DNA of 64,000 bases from an uncultured Oscillospiraceae bacterium (GTDB lineage Bacteria; Bacillota; Clostridia; Oscillospirales; Ruminococcaceae): contig CAUDDP010000004.1 in NCBI GenBank assembly GCA_958448395.1, positions 1-64,000 on the forward strand, read 5' to 3'. The translations under genes and the position numbers were made by a program. Under the pieces are notes generated by a model. That model was given only the letters and a program-made list of their open reading frames with translations, did no database searches and was not told the origin of the DNA. Every line of letters starts with the position of its first letter. The stretch's first letter is position 1. Below, one piece after another: positions 1-8,900 of the stretch.

Positions 1-34
1 TATTTTAGCACATTCTGGCTCGTTTGGCAAGTGG

Positions 35-151
35 CTAAGTTAATGACATTGGGTTCCGGGTGGGTATCAGCTTCATTTTTTCAAGAATTAAATCCCGTTC
101 TGCTTCCGTTACTCTGAATTTGATTTGTACCGTCCTTTTGCGTCCGTCCAT
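35..151 (-). pseudogene. mobC: Truncated MobC-type relaxosome accessory protein
   Basis: A 38-residue reading frame on the minus strand starts at an ATG with AAGGAG six bases upstream. Its first 33 residues (MDGRKRTVQIKFRVTEAERD, then LILEKMKLIPTRN) match, from memory, the N-terminus of the MobC proteins of Tn1549-type conjugative elements, which help the relaxase act at oriT and are about 105-110 residues long. After Asn33 (near position 52) the frame runs into five unrelated residues and a TAG. The protein has therefore lost about two thirds of its length, including the part that follows the ribbon-helix-helix-like N-terminus. Positions 1-52 are foreign to the gene; an insertion sequence or a deletion junction would explain this. 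Confidence 0.7.
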
Positions 152-404
152 GCTTTCGCTCCTTTCCATTCCGAGGGTTTGGGACACTTCCCAACAAGCA
201 ATTTTCAACCGACGCGCCGCAGCGCGGGAGGGCGAAAATACGGAAGTGGGTACCCGCTTCCTATGCTTGCTACGAAAGTTTTTCCTTACTCCCTACTACG
301 GAGCTATCCCCGATTTTGCCAAACTTCCGCAAAAGAAAAACGCTGCAATCCGAAAAAAGATTACAACGTTTCCTAAATCTTATTCAGTTTTAAGCCGGAC
401 ATTC
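152..404. other. Gene-free stretch with inverted repeats, possible oriT region
   Basis: No coding frame is convincing here. A 20-bp near-palindrome lies at 242-261 (GGAAGTGGGTACCCGCTTCC, one G-T pair), and a shorter inverted repeat CGCGC/GCGCG lies around 210-225. In related elements the origin of transfer often sits next to mobC, so this is the best oriT candidate in the window. No nic site could be recognised, so the call is inference from position and repeats. Confidence 0.3.
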
Positions 405-764
405 CTATTCGCCCTCTTTTTCAACTTCCACAATCTCTTTCGCTGTTGCGGTCACAATCCGTATGCCTGTATCGCTCATTTCATCAAGGAGCGCGTCAAG
501 CTGCCGCCGCTGCGTGTTCTTTTCCGGCGGTGTATTTAACAGGAATTGGTCTACGGATATATGGTAGCGGCGCACAAGCTCGAAAAAGATTTGCAGGCTT
601 GGGTGCTGCCCCTTATTCTCAATGTTCGCAAGGTAGCGAGGGGAAATAAACATCTCGTCGCTTACTTTCTTGCGGCTCTCTTTGCGCTCTTTCCGCGCGT
701 CCTTTATCGCTTGCCCTAAAGCCTTGAAGTCGTATTTTTCTACTGGTCTTTTTGCCATATTCAT
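405..764 (-). CDS. XRE-family helix-turn-helix regulator
   Basis: A 119-residue protein. Residues about 13-70 form a lambda-repressor-type HTH (ALGQAIKDARKERKESRKKV, then ISPRYLANIENKGQHPSLQI), followed by a short helical tail ending in an acidic, Lys/Glu-rich stretch. Proteins of this size and type are standard small regulators in Tn916/Tn1549-like elements. It is divergent from the promoter at 854-882, so it may control the next gene block or element transfer; the target is inference. The ATG at 764 and a second in-frame ATG two codons later are both possible starts. Confidence 0.8.
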   Translation of the reverse strand: MNMAKRPVEKYDFKALGQAIKDARKERKESRKKVSDEMFISPRYLANIENKGQHPSLQIFFELVRRYHISVDQFLLNTPPEKNTQRRQLDALLDEMSDTGIRIVTATAKEIVEVEKEGE

Positions 765-853
765 TCACCCTACTACATTCTACTGTTCACCTTTCTCCTT
801 GGATATGTCTATATAGTTCCCTCAGATAGCCAGAATAATTCATAATTACAGCC

Positions 854-882
854 TTGATATTGTTCGGCGTACCGTATATAAT
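854..882 (+). promoter_or_regulatory. Sigma-A promoter of the HTH/two-component/ABC block
   Basis: TTGATA at 854-859 and TATAAT at 877-882 are separated by 17 bp, 37 bp before the ATG of the HTH gene. This is the only strong promoter seen before the cargo genes that follow. Confidence 0.7.
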
Positions 883-918
883 TATACTGATAGATTTTGC
901 AGAAAGGACGGGTGGATT

Positions 919-1134
919 ATGGAATATATGTCTTGCGCCAAAGCTGCGGCTAAATGGGGCATTTCAGAAAGACGGGTACAAAAACTTTGTGAGGGAAACC
1001 GCATACCGGGTGTTTCAAAGTTCGGGAGTGTATGGCTGATACCAAAGGAGGCCGAAAAACCGATAGACGGGCGCAGGAAAAGAGCGCGGACTGACAGTAG
1101 AAAAACAGAAAGGATGTGTAAAGATGACATATAA
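919..1134 (+). CDS. Small helix-turn-helix DNA-binding protein
   Basis: A 71-residue protein with an excisionase/MerR-like winged HTH at residues 4-45 (CAKAAAKWGISERRVQKLCE, then a GSVWLIP beta-wing) and a basic tail (DGRRKRARTDSRKTER). GGACGGGTGG precedes the ATG. The last codons overlap the start of the response regulator by 11 bases, so the two are probably translationally coupled. Such proteins commonly precede regulator or ABC modules in conjugative elements. It may be an autoregulator; there is no direct evidence of its operator. Confidence 0.7.
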   Translation: MEYMSCAKAAAKWGISERRVQKLCEGNRIPGVSKFGSVWLIPKEAEKPIDGRRKRARTDSRKTERMCKDDI

Positions 1135-1804
1135 TTGTTTGATTATAGACGATGAAAAGCTTCTGGCAGACAGTACAGCGGAATATTTTAATTTGTTTGG
1201 CGTGAAAACAGCCATTGCATACAGCGTTTCGGATTGCAGAAACTTTTTTAGGGAAAATACAGCAGAACTACTTTTGTTGGATATCAACCTCGGTGACGGC
1301 AGCGGTTTTGAACTGTGTAAGGAGCTGCGGGAAACTACCCAAATTCCCATTCTTTTTATCTCTGCCCGAACCAGCGACGACGATCAGATCATTGCCCTCA
1401 GCATCGGCGGCGATGATTATATCCAAAAACCCTATTCTCTCAGTGTTCTTTTGGCAAAGGTCAGAGCGGTGCTGAAACGGTATGGAACGAGGGAAACGGC
1501 GAAATACGAGGATGGGCGTTTGACTGTGGATTTTGGTGCAAGACAAGTCTTTGTTAATGAAACTTCTGTAAAGCTGACGTCTCTTGAATTTAAGCTGCTG
1601 GCATATCTGATGCAAAACGCAGGGCGGATGATCTCAAAGCAGGAGCTTTTTGAAAAGGTCTGGGAAGATAAATTTACAGGTGACGGGACGCTGAACGTAC
1701 ATATCCGCAAAATCCGCGAAGCGATTGAAAAGGAACCGGGTAATCCCCAATACATTCTTACCGTCTGGGGAGACGGCTACCGGTTTATGGGGAAAAATAC
1801 ATGA
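1124..1804 (+). CDS. OmpR/PhoB-family response regulator
   Basis: A 226-residue two-domain regulator. The receiver domain has the acidic pair Asp9/Asp10, the phospho-acceptor Asp53 in LLLLDINLGDG and the conserved Lys102 in DYIQKPY. Residues about 130-224 form the winged-helix DNA-binding domain (LTSLEFKLLAYLMQNAGRMI, and GTLNVHIRKIREAIE). The gene overlaps the sensor kinase by 4 bases (ATGA). With the kinase and the ABC transporter downstream, the layout resembles antimicrobial-peptide-sensing systems of the BceRS-BceAB kind; the ligand cannot be read from sequence. Confidence 0.92.
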   Translation: MTYNCLIIDDEKLLADSTAEYFNLFGVKTAIAYSVSDCRNFFRENTAELLLLDINLGDGSGFELCKELRETTQIPILFISARTSDDDQIIALSIGGDDYIQKPYSLSVLLAKVRAVLKRYGTRETAKYEDGRLTVDFGARQVFVNETSVKLTSLEFKLLAYLMQNAGRMISKQELFEKVWEDKFTGDGTLNVHIRKIREAIEKEPGNPQYILTVWGDGYRFMGKNT

Positions 1805-3066
1805 AAAACCGCATTTTTTTCGGCGCTATAATTGCCCTCTTCCTGATTGAATTTGCCGTTCTCCTGCTGTTTGCACTTCCAAAAGAAGAAAAAATGTACG
1901 ATACGGTGGCGGCCAACGAGACAGTGCAGACCATCCAAAGAAATTGGAATTCACTTGAAAACCATAGCAATCCGACTTCCCTTGAATATGTTGTTCTTGA
2001 CTTATGCGGAACAGTTTTGTATAGGACAGAAGCTGGACTCAGTGAAAGTATAAATGCGGCAATCAGTCATAAGGATACCATTCTCGATATTGAAGTGGAC
2101 GGAGCCGTGGTCGGTAAACTCATTATTTACAACAACGATGCAGCGGTTTTCCAATCGGAAAAACAGACAGTTATTTTTGCTGTCATAGCGGTAATGGTTC
2201 TGCAATGCGGTATCGGTGCGGCATATTTTTTCTATTTGCGCTGTGTTGTGATAAAGCCTTTTCATAAACTGAAAAATTTTGCAGAGCGTATTGCGGGAGG
2301 TAATCTGGACATTCCGCTGGAAATGGATCGGCAAAATTTATTCGGTGCCTTTACCGAAAGCTTTGATCTGATGCGCTCCGAGCTGAAAAAGGCGAGGCTG
2401 GCCGAAGCGAGGGCAAACGCAAGCAAAAAGGAATTGGTAGCTAAGCTGTCCCACGATATTAAGACGCCGGTTGCCAGCATCAAGGCGGCCTCTGAGGTGG
2501 GCGCGGCATTGTCGCCGGATGAAAAAAACAGGGAGAACTATGTGCAGATCATTCGCAAAGCCGATCAGATAAACACCTTAGTGACCAACCTGTTTTCCGC
2601 CACATTGGAGGAACTGCAAGAGCTTTCTGTCACACCGTCAGATTTGAAAAGCGGAGAGCTGCGGGATTTGCTTGTGAATGCCGATTATTTGCACCGCGCT
2701 AAGATACCACCGATCCCCGATTGCCTGCTATTTGCGGATAAGCTCCGTTTGCAGCAGGTGTTTGACAATCTCTTTGCCAATTCCTATAAATATGCTGATA
2801 CAAATATAGAAGTATCCGTATGGATTGAGGAAGACTATATGACTGTCAGCATGGAGGATCACGGCGGCGGTGTGGACGTGTCCGAGTTGCCGCTTCTGAA
2901 AGAAAAATTCAAGCGGGGCAGCAACACGAAGGGTATCGACGGTGCAGGCTTGGGACTGTATATTTCCGATTATTGCATGAAAAAAATGCGGGGACGACTC
3001 GATATTGAAAACGGGCAAAACGGTCTGAAAGCGACTGTTTGGATCGCTCTCAGTAGTACGATTTAA
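1801..3066 (+). CDS. Membrane sensor histidine kinase
   Basis: A 421-residue kinase with two membrane segments (about 5-26 and 122-146) flanking an extracytoplasmic domain of about 95 residues, then a HAMP-like linker. The phospho-acceptor His218 lies in AKLSHDIKTPVAS. The N box is around Asn323 (DNLFANSYKYAD), and the G boxes are EDHGGGV and GAGLGLYI. The sensing domain is larger than that of short BceS-type intramembrane kinases, so the signal may be sensed outside the membrane. It is the partner of the regulator it overlaps. Confidence 0.92.
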   Translation: MKNRIFFGAIIALFLIEFAVLLLFALPKEEKMYDTVAANETVQTIQRNWNSLENHSNPTSLEYVVLDLCGTVLYRTEAGLSESINAAISHKDTILDIEVDGAVVGKLIIYNNDAAVFQSEKQTVIFAVIAVMVLQCGIGAAYFFYLRCVVIKPFHKLKNFAERIAGGNLDIPLEMDRQNLFGAFTESFDLMRSELKKARLAEARANASKKELVAKLSHDIKTPVASIKAASEVGAALSPDEKNRENYVQIIRKADQINTLVTNLFSATLEELQELSVTPSDLKSGELRDLLVNADYLHRAKIPPIPDCLLFADKLRLQQVFDNLFANSYKYADTNIEVSVWIEEDYMTVSMEDHGGGVDVSELPLLKEKFKRGSNTKGIDGAGLGLYISDYCMKKMRGRLDIENGQNGLKATVWIALSSTI

Positions 3067-3144
3067 GGGATATTTAAGGATTGCATAAAGACAGTTAAGA
3101 ATTGAGAAAGTAAAATAGAACGTGTAAAAAGGAGGGCTTAACGT

Positions 3145-3903
3145 ATGAAAGAAATTCTATTAAGGACTGAAAAACTAAGTAAGTCCTTTTCAAACGGCGG
3201 CGCCATACAGCACGTTCTGAAAAATATTGATCTGCAGCTCTGCAAGGGCGATTTTACCGTTATCATGGGCGCAAGCGGCGCCGGAAAGTCCACGCTGCTG
3301 TACGCCCTTTCAGGGATGGACACCCCTACCCTGGGCAAGATCACGTTTGGGGATAAAGTCATTTCCGATTTATCTCAGGACGGCCTTGCCATATTCCGCC
3401 GGGATCACTGCGGATTTGTATTCCAGCAGATTTACCTGATCGACGGCATGAGCGTGATGGACAATGTGCTTTCCGCGGGACTTCTCGTGAACAAAGACAA
3501 GAAAGCCCTTGTGCGGCGTGCCAAAGAACTGTTTGCGGCAGTGGATATTTCCGAAGAAACACAGAACAAATTCCCTACGCAGATTTCTGGCGGCGAAGCC
3601 CAGCGTGTGGGAATTGTCCGCGCGCTGATTAACAGTCCTGAAATTTTATTTGCGGACGAACCCACGGGTGCGCTAAATTCCAAAACAGGACTTGATGTTC
3701 TAAATACGCTTACCAAGTTCAACGAACAAGGTCAAAGTGTGGTAATGGTAACTCACGATATGCGTTCCGCCCGTCGTGGCAATCGTATTCTCTACTTGAA
3801 GGACGGTGTGATTTTAGGCGAATGTAATTTAGGCAAATATGCGCATGGCGACACAGCAAGGCACGAAAAGCTCTCCGTCTTTTTGAAAGATATGGGGTGG
3901 TAA
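3145..3903 (+). CDS. ABC transporter ATP-binding protein (MacB/BceA type)
   Basis: A 252-residue ATPase. Walker A is GASGAGKST at residues 42-50, the Q-loop Gln is at 94-95, the signature SGGEAQ is at 148-153, Walker B is ILFADEP at 167-173 and the switch His lies in VTHD. AAAGGAGGG precedes the ATG. The one-base gap to the permease indicates one operon. The family moves or senses peptides and lipids by mechanotransmission through FtsX-like permeases. Confidence 0.92.
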   Translation: MKEILLRTEKLSKSFSNGGAIQHVLKNIDLQLCKGDFTVIMGASGAGKSTLLYALSGMDTPTLGKITFGDKVISDLSQDGLAIFRRDHCGFVFQQIYLIDGMSVMDNVLSAGLLVNKDKKALVRRAKELFAAVDISEETQNKFPTQISGGEAQRVGIVRALINSPEILFADEPTGALNSKTGLDVLNTLTKFNEQGQSVVMVTHDMRSARRGNRILYLKDGVILGECNLGKYAHGDTARHEKLSVFLKDMGW

Positions 3904-3904
3904 C

Positions 3905-6247
3905 ATGAGAAAAAGCTTTTTGATTGCTCGCTCCAATATACGAAAAGCGAAAGGACAAACCATAGCCATTATCGTGCTGATTCTGCTTGCGGCGCTGATG
4001 CTCAATCTTTGGCTGATGCTTTCTATGGACTACAAAGCCAACTTTGAACGATACCATGACCAGCTCAATGCCGAACATGTTACGCTTTCCATGGATGGCG
4101 ATCAGGCCGAAGTCCGGGAATTTCTGTCCCAGACGCTGGAAAATGACAGCCGCACCGCAGAATACCGATTGGACAGTTGCCTGAGTATGACCGGCGTATT
4201 CCCGTATAACGACGGCGAAATGAACGGCTGGCTTGTCTTTTTGCCAAAGGACACTGCCCTTTCCCGCCCCATCGGCAAAGCCGAAATCGTGGAGGAAAAC
4301 GATCTGGCCAGCGGCGTGTATCTGCCCATGCTCTATAAGTCCGATGACATTCAGATTGGCAGTCCAATCGAAATAAGTATTGGCAGTCATACATTGGAAT
4401 ACACAGTTTGCGGTTTCTTCAACAGCGTGATGATGGGCTCTCACAACTGTGTCATGACAGAACTCATCCTTACTGAAGATAAGTACGACGAGCTTGCGGA
4501 GCTGGGGTACGCACCGAAAGCAACGCTGTGTTCCGTGCGTTTGCACGATAAGGCGGACAACTTGATTTTTGAAGTGGACCTGAAATCTGCCGTTTCAGAA
4601 AAGGTTCCCAATACGCATATGCTGGGCAATTGTTACGACATCGTTGCGCAATCCCGCTATATTTCCCAGTCGATCTGCTCCGCTGTCATGGGTGTCATGG
4701 CGCTGCTGGTGCTGCTGATCGCGCTTGTTGTGATTGCATCGAATATCATCAATTACATTCAGGTCAACATGAAAAATCTGGGCGTGCTGAAAGCCGCGGG
4801 CTATACGTCCGGGCAGTTGATCGGTTCCCTGCTCTTGCAGTTTTTAGGGCTGGCTTTTCTGGCGGCCGTCGTTGGCGCGGGGCTTTCTTACAGCCTGTTC
4901 CCAGCAGTCAACGCCATGATGATCTCCCAGACGGGGATACCTTACGCCATCCGTTTTCTGCCGCTGCCGTTTCTGCTTTCCCTTCTGATTTTGTGCGGTA
5001 GCGTTGCCACCGCCGTATGGATGGCCGCACGGAGAATGAAAAGGATAGAGCCCATCGCCGCTTTACGGGCGGGTGTTCAAACACACAATTTCAAGAAAAA
5101 CCATATCCCGCTGGAACAGGCAAAAGTGCCGCTGCATCTCGCGCTGGCGTTAAAAACAACGCTTTCCGGCGTTAAGCACAACGTAACCGTGTGCATCACC
5201 ATGCTGGTTCTGTCCCTCGTCGTGGCCTTTTCGGGGCTGATGACGGAGAATGTCATTGCCGACTTTACGCCTTTCATGAACCTGATCGTAGGCGAAACTG
5301 CGGATAGCTCCATCAATGTAACAACACAAGCCGAAGATGTATTTTTACAGGCGGCAAAAGAGGACAGCCGGGTGGAAAAGACATATTTGTACACCACCAT
5401 CAATGTGTCTCATGTGGGCGGCGTGGAACTGGTGGCCGCACTGTGCGATGATTTTTCAGAAGTCAATAATCAAAATGTTATTTTTGAAGGGAGATTCCCG
5501 AAATACGACAACGAAATCGCCATCGGCGCACTGTACGCCGATGAAAAAGGTTTTATGGTCGGAGATGAAATCGAGATCACGGCCAACGGCGAAACCGGAT
5601 CATATTTAATCTGTGGCTTAACGCAAATAAGCAACTACTTGGGCCGAGACTGTCTTTTGACAAGGCAGGGCTACGAACGGCTCGGCATCCTATCCAATGC
5701 AAGTTACTATCTCAATCTTACGCCCGGAACCGATATTGACGCATTTAATGCGGAAATGCAGGAGCGGCTTGCGGAAAACGCCAACGCCACGAGCAACATA
5801 AAAACCAACATGGAAAGCGTAGGCAGGGTTTATATCTCGCTTATGACGGTCATCGTAATTGCAATTCTGATCCTTTCCGCAATGCTCATCGCCTTTGTGC
5901 TTTACCTGTTGGTGCGCACCATGCTGAATGATAAAAAACGCGACTACGGCATTTTGAAATCCCTCGGATTTACTACCGGGCAGTTGATCCTGCAAACGGC
6001 GCTGTCGTTTATGCCGGCTGTGATTCTTTCGTCTGGTGTAGGGCTTGTGATAAGCAGCCTTACAATAAATCCACTGTTAAGCCTGTTTTTAAGAGCGCTC
6101 GGCATCGTAAAGTGCGCGTTTCCCATCCCCATGGGCTTTATCATGGTCGCGGGTTTTGGGCTTGTCGTATTCGCCTTTTCGATGGCGTGCCTGTTGTCTT
6201 TGAAAATTAGGAAAATTTCTCCGAGAGCATTGCTTACAGGAGAGTAA
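3905..6247 (+). CDS. FtsX-like ABC transporter permease
   Basis: A 780-residue membrane protein. It has an N-terminal membrane helix (about 17-39), a large external domain, three helices around 255-370, and then a second half with a helix near 430, another external domain and three C-terminal helices (about 655-770). This duplicated FtsX layout matches the permeases of peptide-resistance or lipoprotein-type exporters. It is the partner of the preceding ATPase and is probably regulated by the adjacent two-component system. The substrate is unknown. Confidence 0.88.
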   Translation: MRKSFLIARSNIRKAKGQTIAIIVLILLAALMLNLWLMLSMDYKANFERYHDQLNAEHVTLSMDGDQAEVREFLSQTLENDSRTAEYRLDSCLSMTGVFPYNDGEMNGWLVFLPKDTALSRPIGKAEIVEENDLASGVYLPMLYKSDDIQIGSPIEISIGSHTLEYTVCGFFNSVMMGSHNCVMTELILTEDKYDELAELGYAPKATLCSVRLHDKADNLIFEVDLKSAVSEKVPNTHMLGNCYDIVAQSRYISQSICSAVMGVMALLVLLIALVVIASNIINYIQVNMKNLGVLKAAGYTSGQLIGSLLLQFLGLAFLAAVVGAGLSYSLFPAVNAMMISQTGIPYAIRFLPLPFLLSLLILCGSVATAVWMAARRMKRIEPIAALRAGVQTHNFKKNHIPLEQAKVPLHLALALKTTLSGVKHNVTVCITMLVLSLVVAFSGLMTENVIADFTPFMNLIVGETADSSINVTTQAEDVFLQAAKEDSRVEKTYLYTTINVSHVGGVELVAALCDDFSEVNNQNVIFEGRFPKYDNEIAIGALYADEKGFMVGDEIEITANGETGSYLICGLTQISNYLGRDCLLTRQGYERLGILSNASYYLNLTPGTDIDAFNAEMQERLAENANATSNIKTNMESVGRVYISLMTVIVIAILILSAMLIAFVLYLLVRTMLNDKKRDYGILKSLGFTTGQLILQTALSFMPAVILSSGVGLVISSLTINPLLSLFLRALGIVKCAFPIPMGFIMVAGFGLVVFAFSMACLLSLKIRKISPRALLTGE

Positions 6248-6261
6248 AAGAGTGAGTTATC

Positions 6262-6447
6262 ATGAGAAAAATAGAATGGATACGTTGCCCTGTCTGCGGG
6301 AATAAAACAAGATTGCAAATGCGGGAAGATACGGAACTGAAAAACTTTCCACTCTACTGTCCGAAATGCAGACAGGAAAGTTTGATTGACGCTAAGGATT
6401 TACAGGTAACAGTGATTAAAGGGATTGAAGTAAAAACACAGAACTGA
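6262..6447 (+). CDS. Small Cys-rich KTR-type protein
   Basis: A 61-residue protein with two CPxC knuckles: CPVCGNKTRLQ at residues 9-19 and CPKCRQES at residues 35-42. The CGNKTR stretch marks the 'cysteine-rich KTR' family often found in mobile elements of gut Firmicutes. It probably binds one zinc through the four cysteines. It follows the permease by 14 bases. Its function is unknown. Confidence 0.8.
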   Translation: MRKIEWIRCPVCGNKTRLQMREDTELKNFPLYCPKCRQESLIDAKDLQVTVIKGIEVKTQN

Positions 6448-6488
6448 TTATCAAAGTGACAAATCGGAAGTTTGTTGGAGGATAGAAT

Positions 6489-7022
6489 ATGAAAATTAAA
6501 GCTAAAAAAGTGGGAGTAGCTTTGCTGTCTGCTTTGATTACAGTATTCATATATATTCTATTGCATGAGTTAGGACATATGATAGTCATGCTGTCGGCAG
6601 GTGCAACCATTACGGATTTTAGTATATTTACAGCTCACGTTCGTGGGATTGGAGGACATTATACTAATCTATCAAATTTATGGCTTCACGCAAATGGAGC
6701 GTTGTTGCCTGTAATTGTGGCATTGATATATGCTTTGTTCTATAAAAAGGATGCAGAGAGTGTATTTTATCACCTGTTTTCGTATATGTTTACGCTCATA
6801 CCCATTGTGTCTTTATTTGCATGGGTAATCATACCATTCCTTTATATACAGGGAAATGCACCTGTTGGCGATGATGTAACAAATTTCTTATATAACTTTT
6901 CCCCAAATCATCATCCTTTAATTGTAAGTGCAGCTGCTGTGTTAATAATTGCCGCTGGGGTGACAGCAATGATTAAAAGAGGTATTTTTAGGAAGTTTAT
7001 CTTAGCAATAAGAAATCAATAG
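6489..7022 (+). CDS. M50-like membrane zinc metalloprotease
   Basis: A 177-residue, very hydrophobic protein with about four to five membrane segments. The zinc-binding HELGH sits inside the first membrane helix at residues 26-30, and a later polar-in-membrane stretch (HANGALLPV, near 67-75) is in the place where M50 enzymes carry their third ligand region. It is short compared with site-2 proteases and lacks a PDZ domain. GTTGGAGGAT precedes the start. This gene and the next two are more AT-rich than the element backbone, which suggests separate acquisition. Confidence 0.65.
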   Translation: MKIKAKKVGVALLSALITVFIYILLHELGHMIVMLSAGATITDFSIFTAHVRGIGGHYTNLSNLWLHANGALLPVIVALIYALFYKKDAESVFYHLFSYMFTLIPIVSLFAWVIIPFLYIQGNAPVGDDVTNFLYNFSPNHHPLIVSAAAVLIIAAGVTAMIKRGIFRKFILAIRNQ

Positions 7023-7048
7023 ATTCTCGATTTGTAAGGGAGGTATAT

Positions 7049-7900
7049 ATGAACAATACTTGGTCAGAAAATGTGCAGGGTATAATGACACTGTATCTCA
7101 GTCGAAAGCTAAGATTTGACGATGTGTTCTCTGAACAGTATAAAAAATCGTTTGATCTAAATAAAAACTTGGATATAAAGATTTTAGAGATCGGATGCGG
7201 TCCCGGAGCACTTGCGGAATCATTACACAGATGGTATCCCAAGGCGCAGATTACTGCAATAGACAGGGACAGCAATTTCATTTCTTTTGCAAAAGAAAAT
7301 ATCAAGGGGATTGAATTCAGCGAAGGAGATGCCACACAGCTTCCGTTCTGTGATCAATCATTTGATGTCACAATTTCCAACACTGTTCAAGAGCATATTG
7401 AACCGACTGCATTTTGGAGTGAACAGCGGCGTGTATTGAAGCCAGGTGGTGTGTGTCTTTGCCTTTCCGCAAGAAAAGGTCTGCATTGTGCCGCACCATG
7501 CTTAGAAATGACGCCCGAAGAAAGAGAATTTTGGGAAAATTGTTCGCAGCCAAATGACGAACTGGATAAGTACGGTGTTTGCAGATTTCCAATGTCTGAG
7601 GCAGAACTTCCTGCATCAATGGAGCAAAACGGTTTTTTAAACGTAACAACCGGTTATGCAATCATTGATCTCACCCCGGATGCACCGAAGTATTCCGCAC
7701 AGATGGCGGAAACAATGATTGAAGCAATGCGGCAAACTAATTTGGAGGCGATTCAGTCTATTCATTCAAATCAGGCAGAAAAAGCCATATCAGCCGTAAA
7801 TTCCAAATATGATCAGCGGCTTCGCTTGTATCGTGAAGGAATAAAGCAGTGGGATACATCGGTTTCGGTTACAATGATAATTCGAGGAACAAAACGATAA
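7049..7900 (+). CDS. Class I SAM-dependent methyltransferase
   Basis: A 283-residue protein with a Rossmann-type SAM site. Motif I is ILEIGCGPGALAE near residues 45-57, an acidic residue ends the second strand (ITAIDRDS), and EGDATQLPF and VTISNTVQEHIE follow. It is closest in feel to UbiE/Methyltransf_11 proteins. GGGAGG lies upstream of the ATG. The substrate is not recognisable, and it sits as cargo in the element without an obvious partner. Confidence 0.8.
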   Translation: MNNTWSENVQGIMTLYLSRKLRFDDVFSEQYKKSFDLNKNLDIKILEIGCGPGALAESLHRWYPKAQITAIDRDSNFISFAKENIKGIEFSEGDATQLPFCDQSFDVTISNTVQEHIEPTAFWSEQRRVLKPGGVCLCLSARKGLHCAAPCLEMTPEEREFWENCSQPNDELDKYGVCRFPMSEAELPASMEQNGFLNVTTGYAIIDLTPDAPKYSAQMAETMIEAMRQTNLEAIQSIHSNQAEKAISAVNSKYDQRLRLYREGIKQWDTSVSVTMIIRGTKR

Positions 7901-8010
7901 CTTCCAGTTTGTCTTGTATTTTAAAAAATAATAAGCCCATCTGCATAACAAATTCGGCATTTAGAGGTTACAAAATATTAAGCATAAAATAAAGAAAAGA
8001 GGCGAATAGC

Positions 8011-8286
8011 ATGAGCTTTGAAGATTACTGCAAGAGTAAAGGGATAGTGGTTGACACTGAAAAGATTGTTTTTACGGAAAGAGGAGAGCGCGATAAGAAA
8101 AGAACTCATATCACTGTTGAAATGATTCAAGATGCCATTGCCAACCCCACAAAAATTGAGCAAGAGAATGATAAGATATTTATCGTTCGTGCTAAGAAAA
8201 CCCTAAAAACGAAATTAGAAGTCCGAGATGATTCCGCCATTTTGATTCATTGGATAGAATACAATAAAGTTCAGTTCTTTGGTTAA
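8011..8286 (+). CDS. Hypothetical protein, 91 residues
   Basis: Not recognised. A soluble, charged protein with alternating hydrophobic and charged residues in its C-terminal half (IFIVRAKKTLKTKLEVRDDS), as in a small beta-rich fold. AGAGGCGA precedes the ATG. It lies alone on a short AT-rich segment of the element with no near neighbour on its strand. Confidence 0.5.
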   Translation: MSFEDYCKSKGIVVDTEKIVFTERGERDKKRTHITVEMIQDAIANPTKIEQENDKIFIVRAKKTLKTKLEVRDDSAILIHWIEYNKVQFFG

Positions 8287-8547
8287 AAGGTCAACTTTGA
8301 AGATTTTGTACACCCCGGTATTGCATTCCCGAGTGTATTTATGGATAACCAAAGGTTTTAGGATTTGATTTTAGGGTCCGCAGAATAAGTATAGTTTGAT
8401 ATATTCCTACATAAATTGGTCTTCTATCTTTCTATGCTGTGGATTATATATAGTCTTTTATGCGGTATCCTGTCTCATCGCTAAAAAGTAAAGCGAGACA
8501 AATAAATTCCAGTTTGGCGAGCAAGGCGATTATCAGAAAGGGCTAAT
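8287..8547. other. Gene-free stretch, nothing recognised
   Basis: No frame or strong promoter stands out in these 261 bases. The short near-repeat GTCTCATCGCT...AGCGAGAC (around 8472-8500) could form a small hairpin upstream of the PspC-domain gene. Confidence 0.4.
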
Positions 8548-8736
8548 ATGAAGAAAGAGATGTGTAGAATAAATGATGGAAAAATGGCTGAAGGCGTTTG
8601 TGGCGGTTTTGCGAAATACTTCGGCATAGATGTGAGCATTGTGCGCTTCATCTGGCTGTTGCTCTGCTTGGTAGGCGGCTTCGGAATTTGGCTTTATCTT
8701 ATCTGCACTATTGCAATGCCTAAAGAACGAGATTAA
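8548..8736 (+). CDS. PspC-domain small membrane protein
   Basis: A 62-residue protein with the PspC domain: KMAEGVCGGFAKYFGIDVSI, then a membrane helix VRFIWLLLCLVGGFGIWLYL, then a short AMPKERD tail. PspC-domain proteins act in envelope-stress responses. In conjugative elements, short free-standing copies like this are common and of unknown role. It is followed by a terminator-like hairpin. Confidence 0.85.
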   Translation: MKKEMCRINDGKMAEGVCGGFAKYFGIDVSIVRFIWLLLCLVGGFGIWLYLICTIAMPKERD

Positions 8737-8769
8737 AAAGTATCATCAAGGAGCCAGACGCACAGACGC

Positions 8770-8815
8770 AGAGCCGATGAACTTGTGAGTAATCATAGTT
8801 TGTCGGCTCTTTCTT
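8770..8815 (+). terminator. Terminator-like hairpin after the PspC gene
   Basis: AGAGCCGA at 8770-8777 pairs perfectly with TCGGCTCT at 8803-8810, followed by TTCTTT. The loop is 25 bases. Confidence 0.6.
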
Positions 8816-8900
8816 TAGATCACAAAAAATCTGCCGGACGACGGCAAAAGAAAAAAAGCCGTCGCAGAGCAGACATATTTTCACGCGCCTATTACAAATT

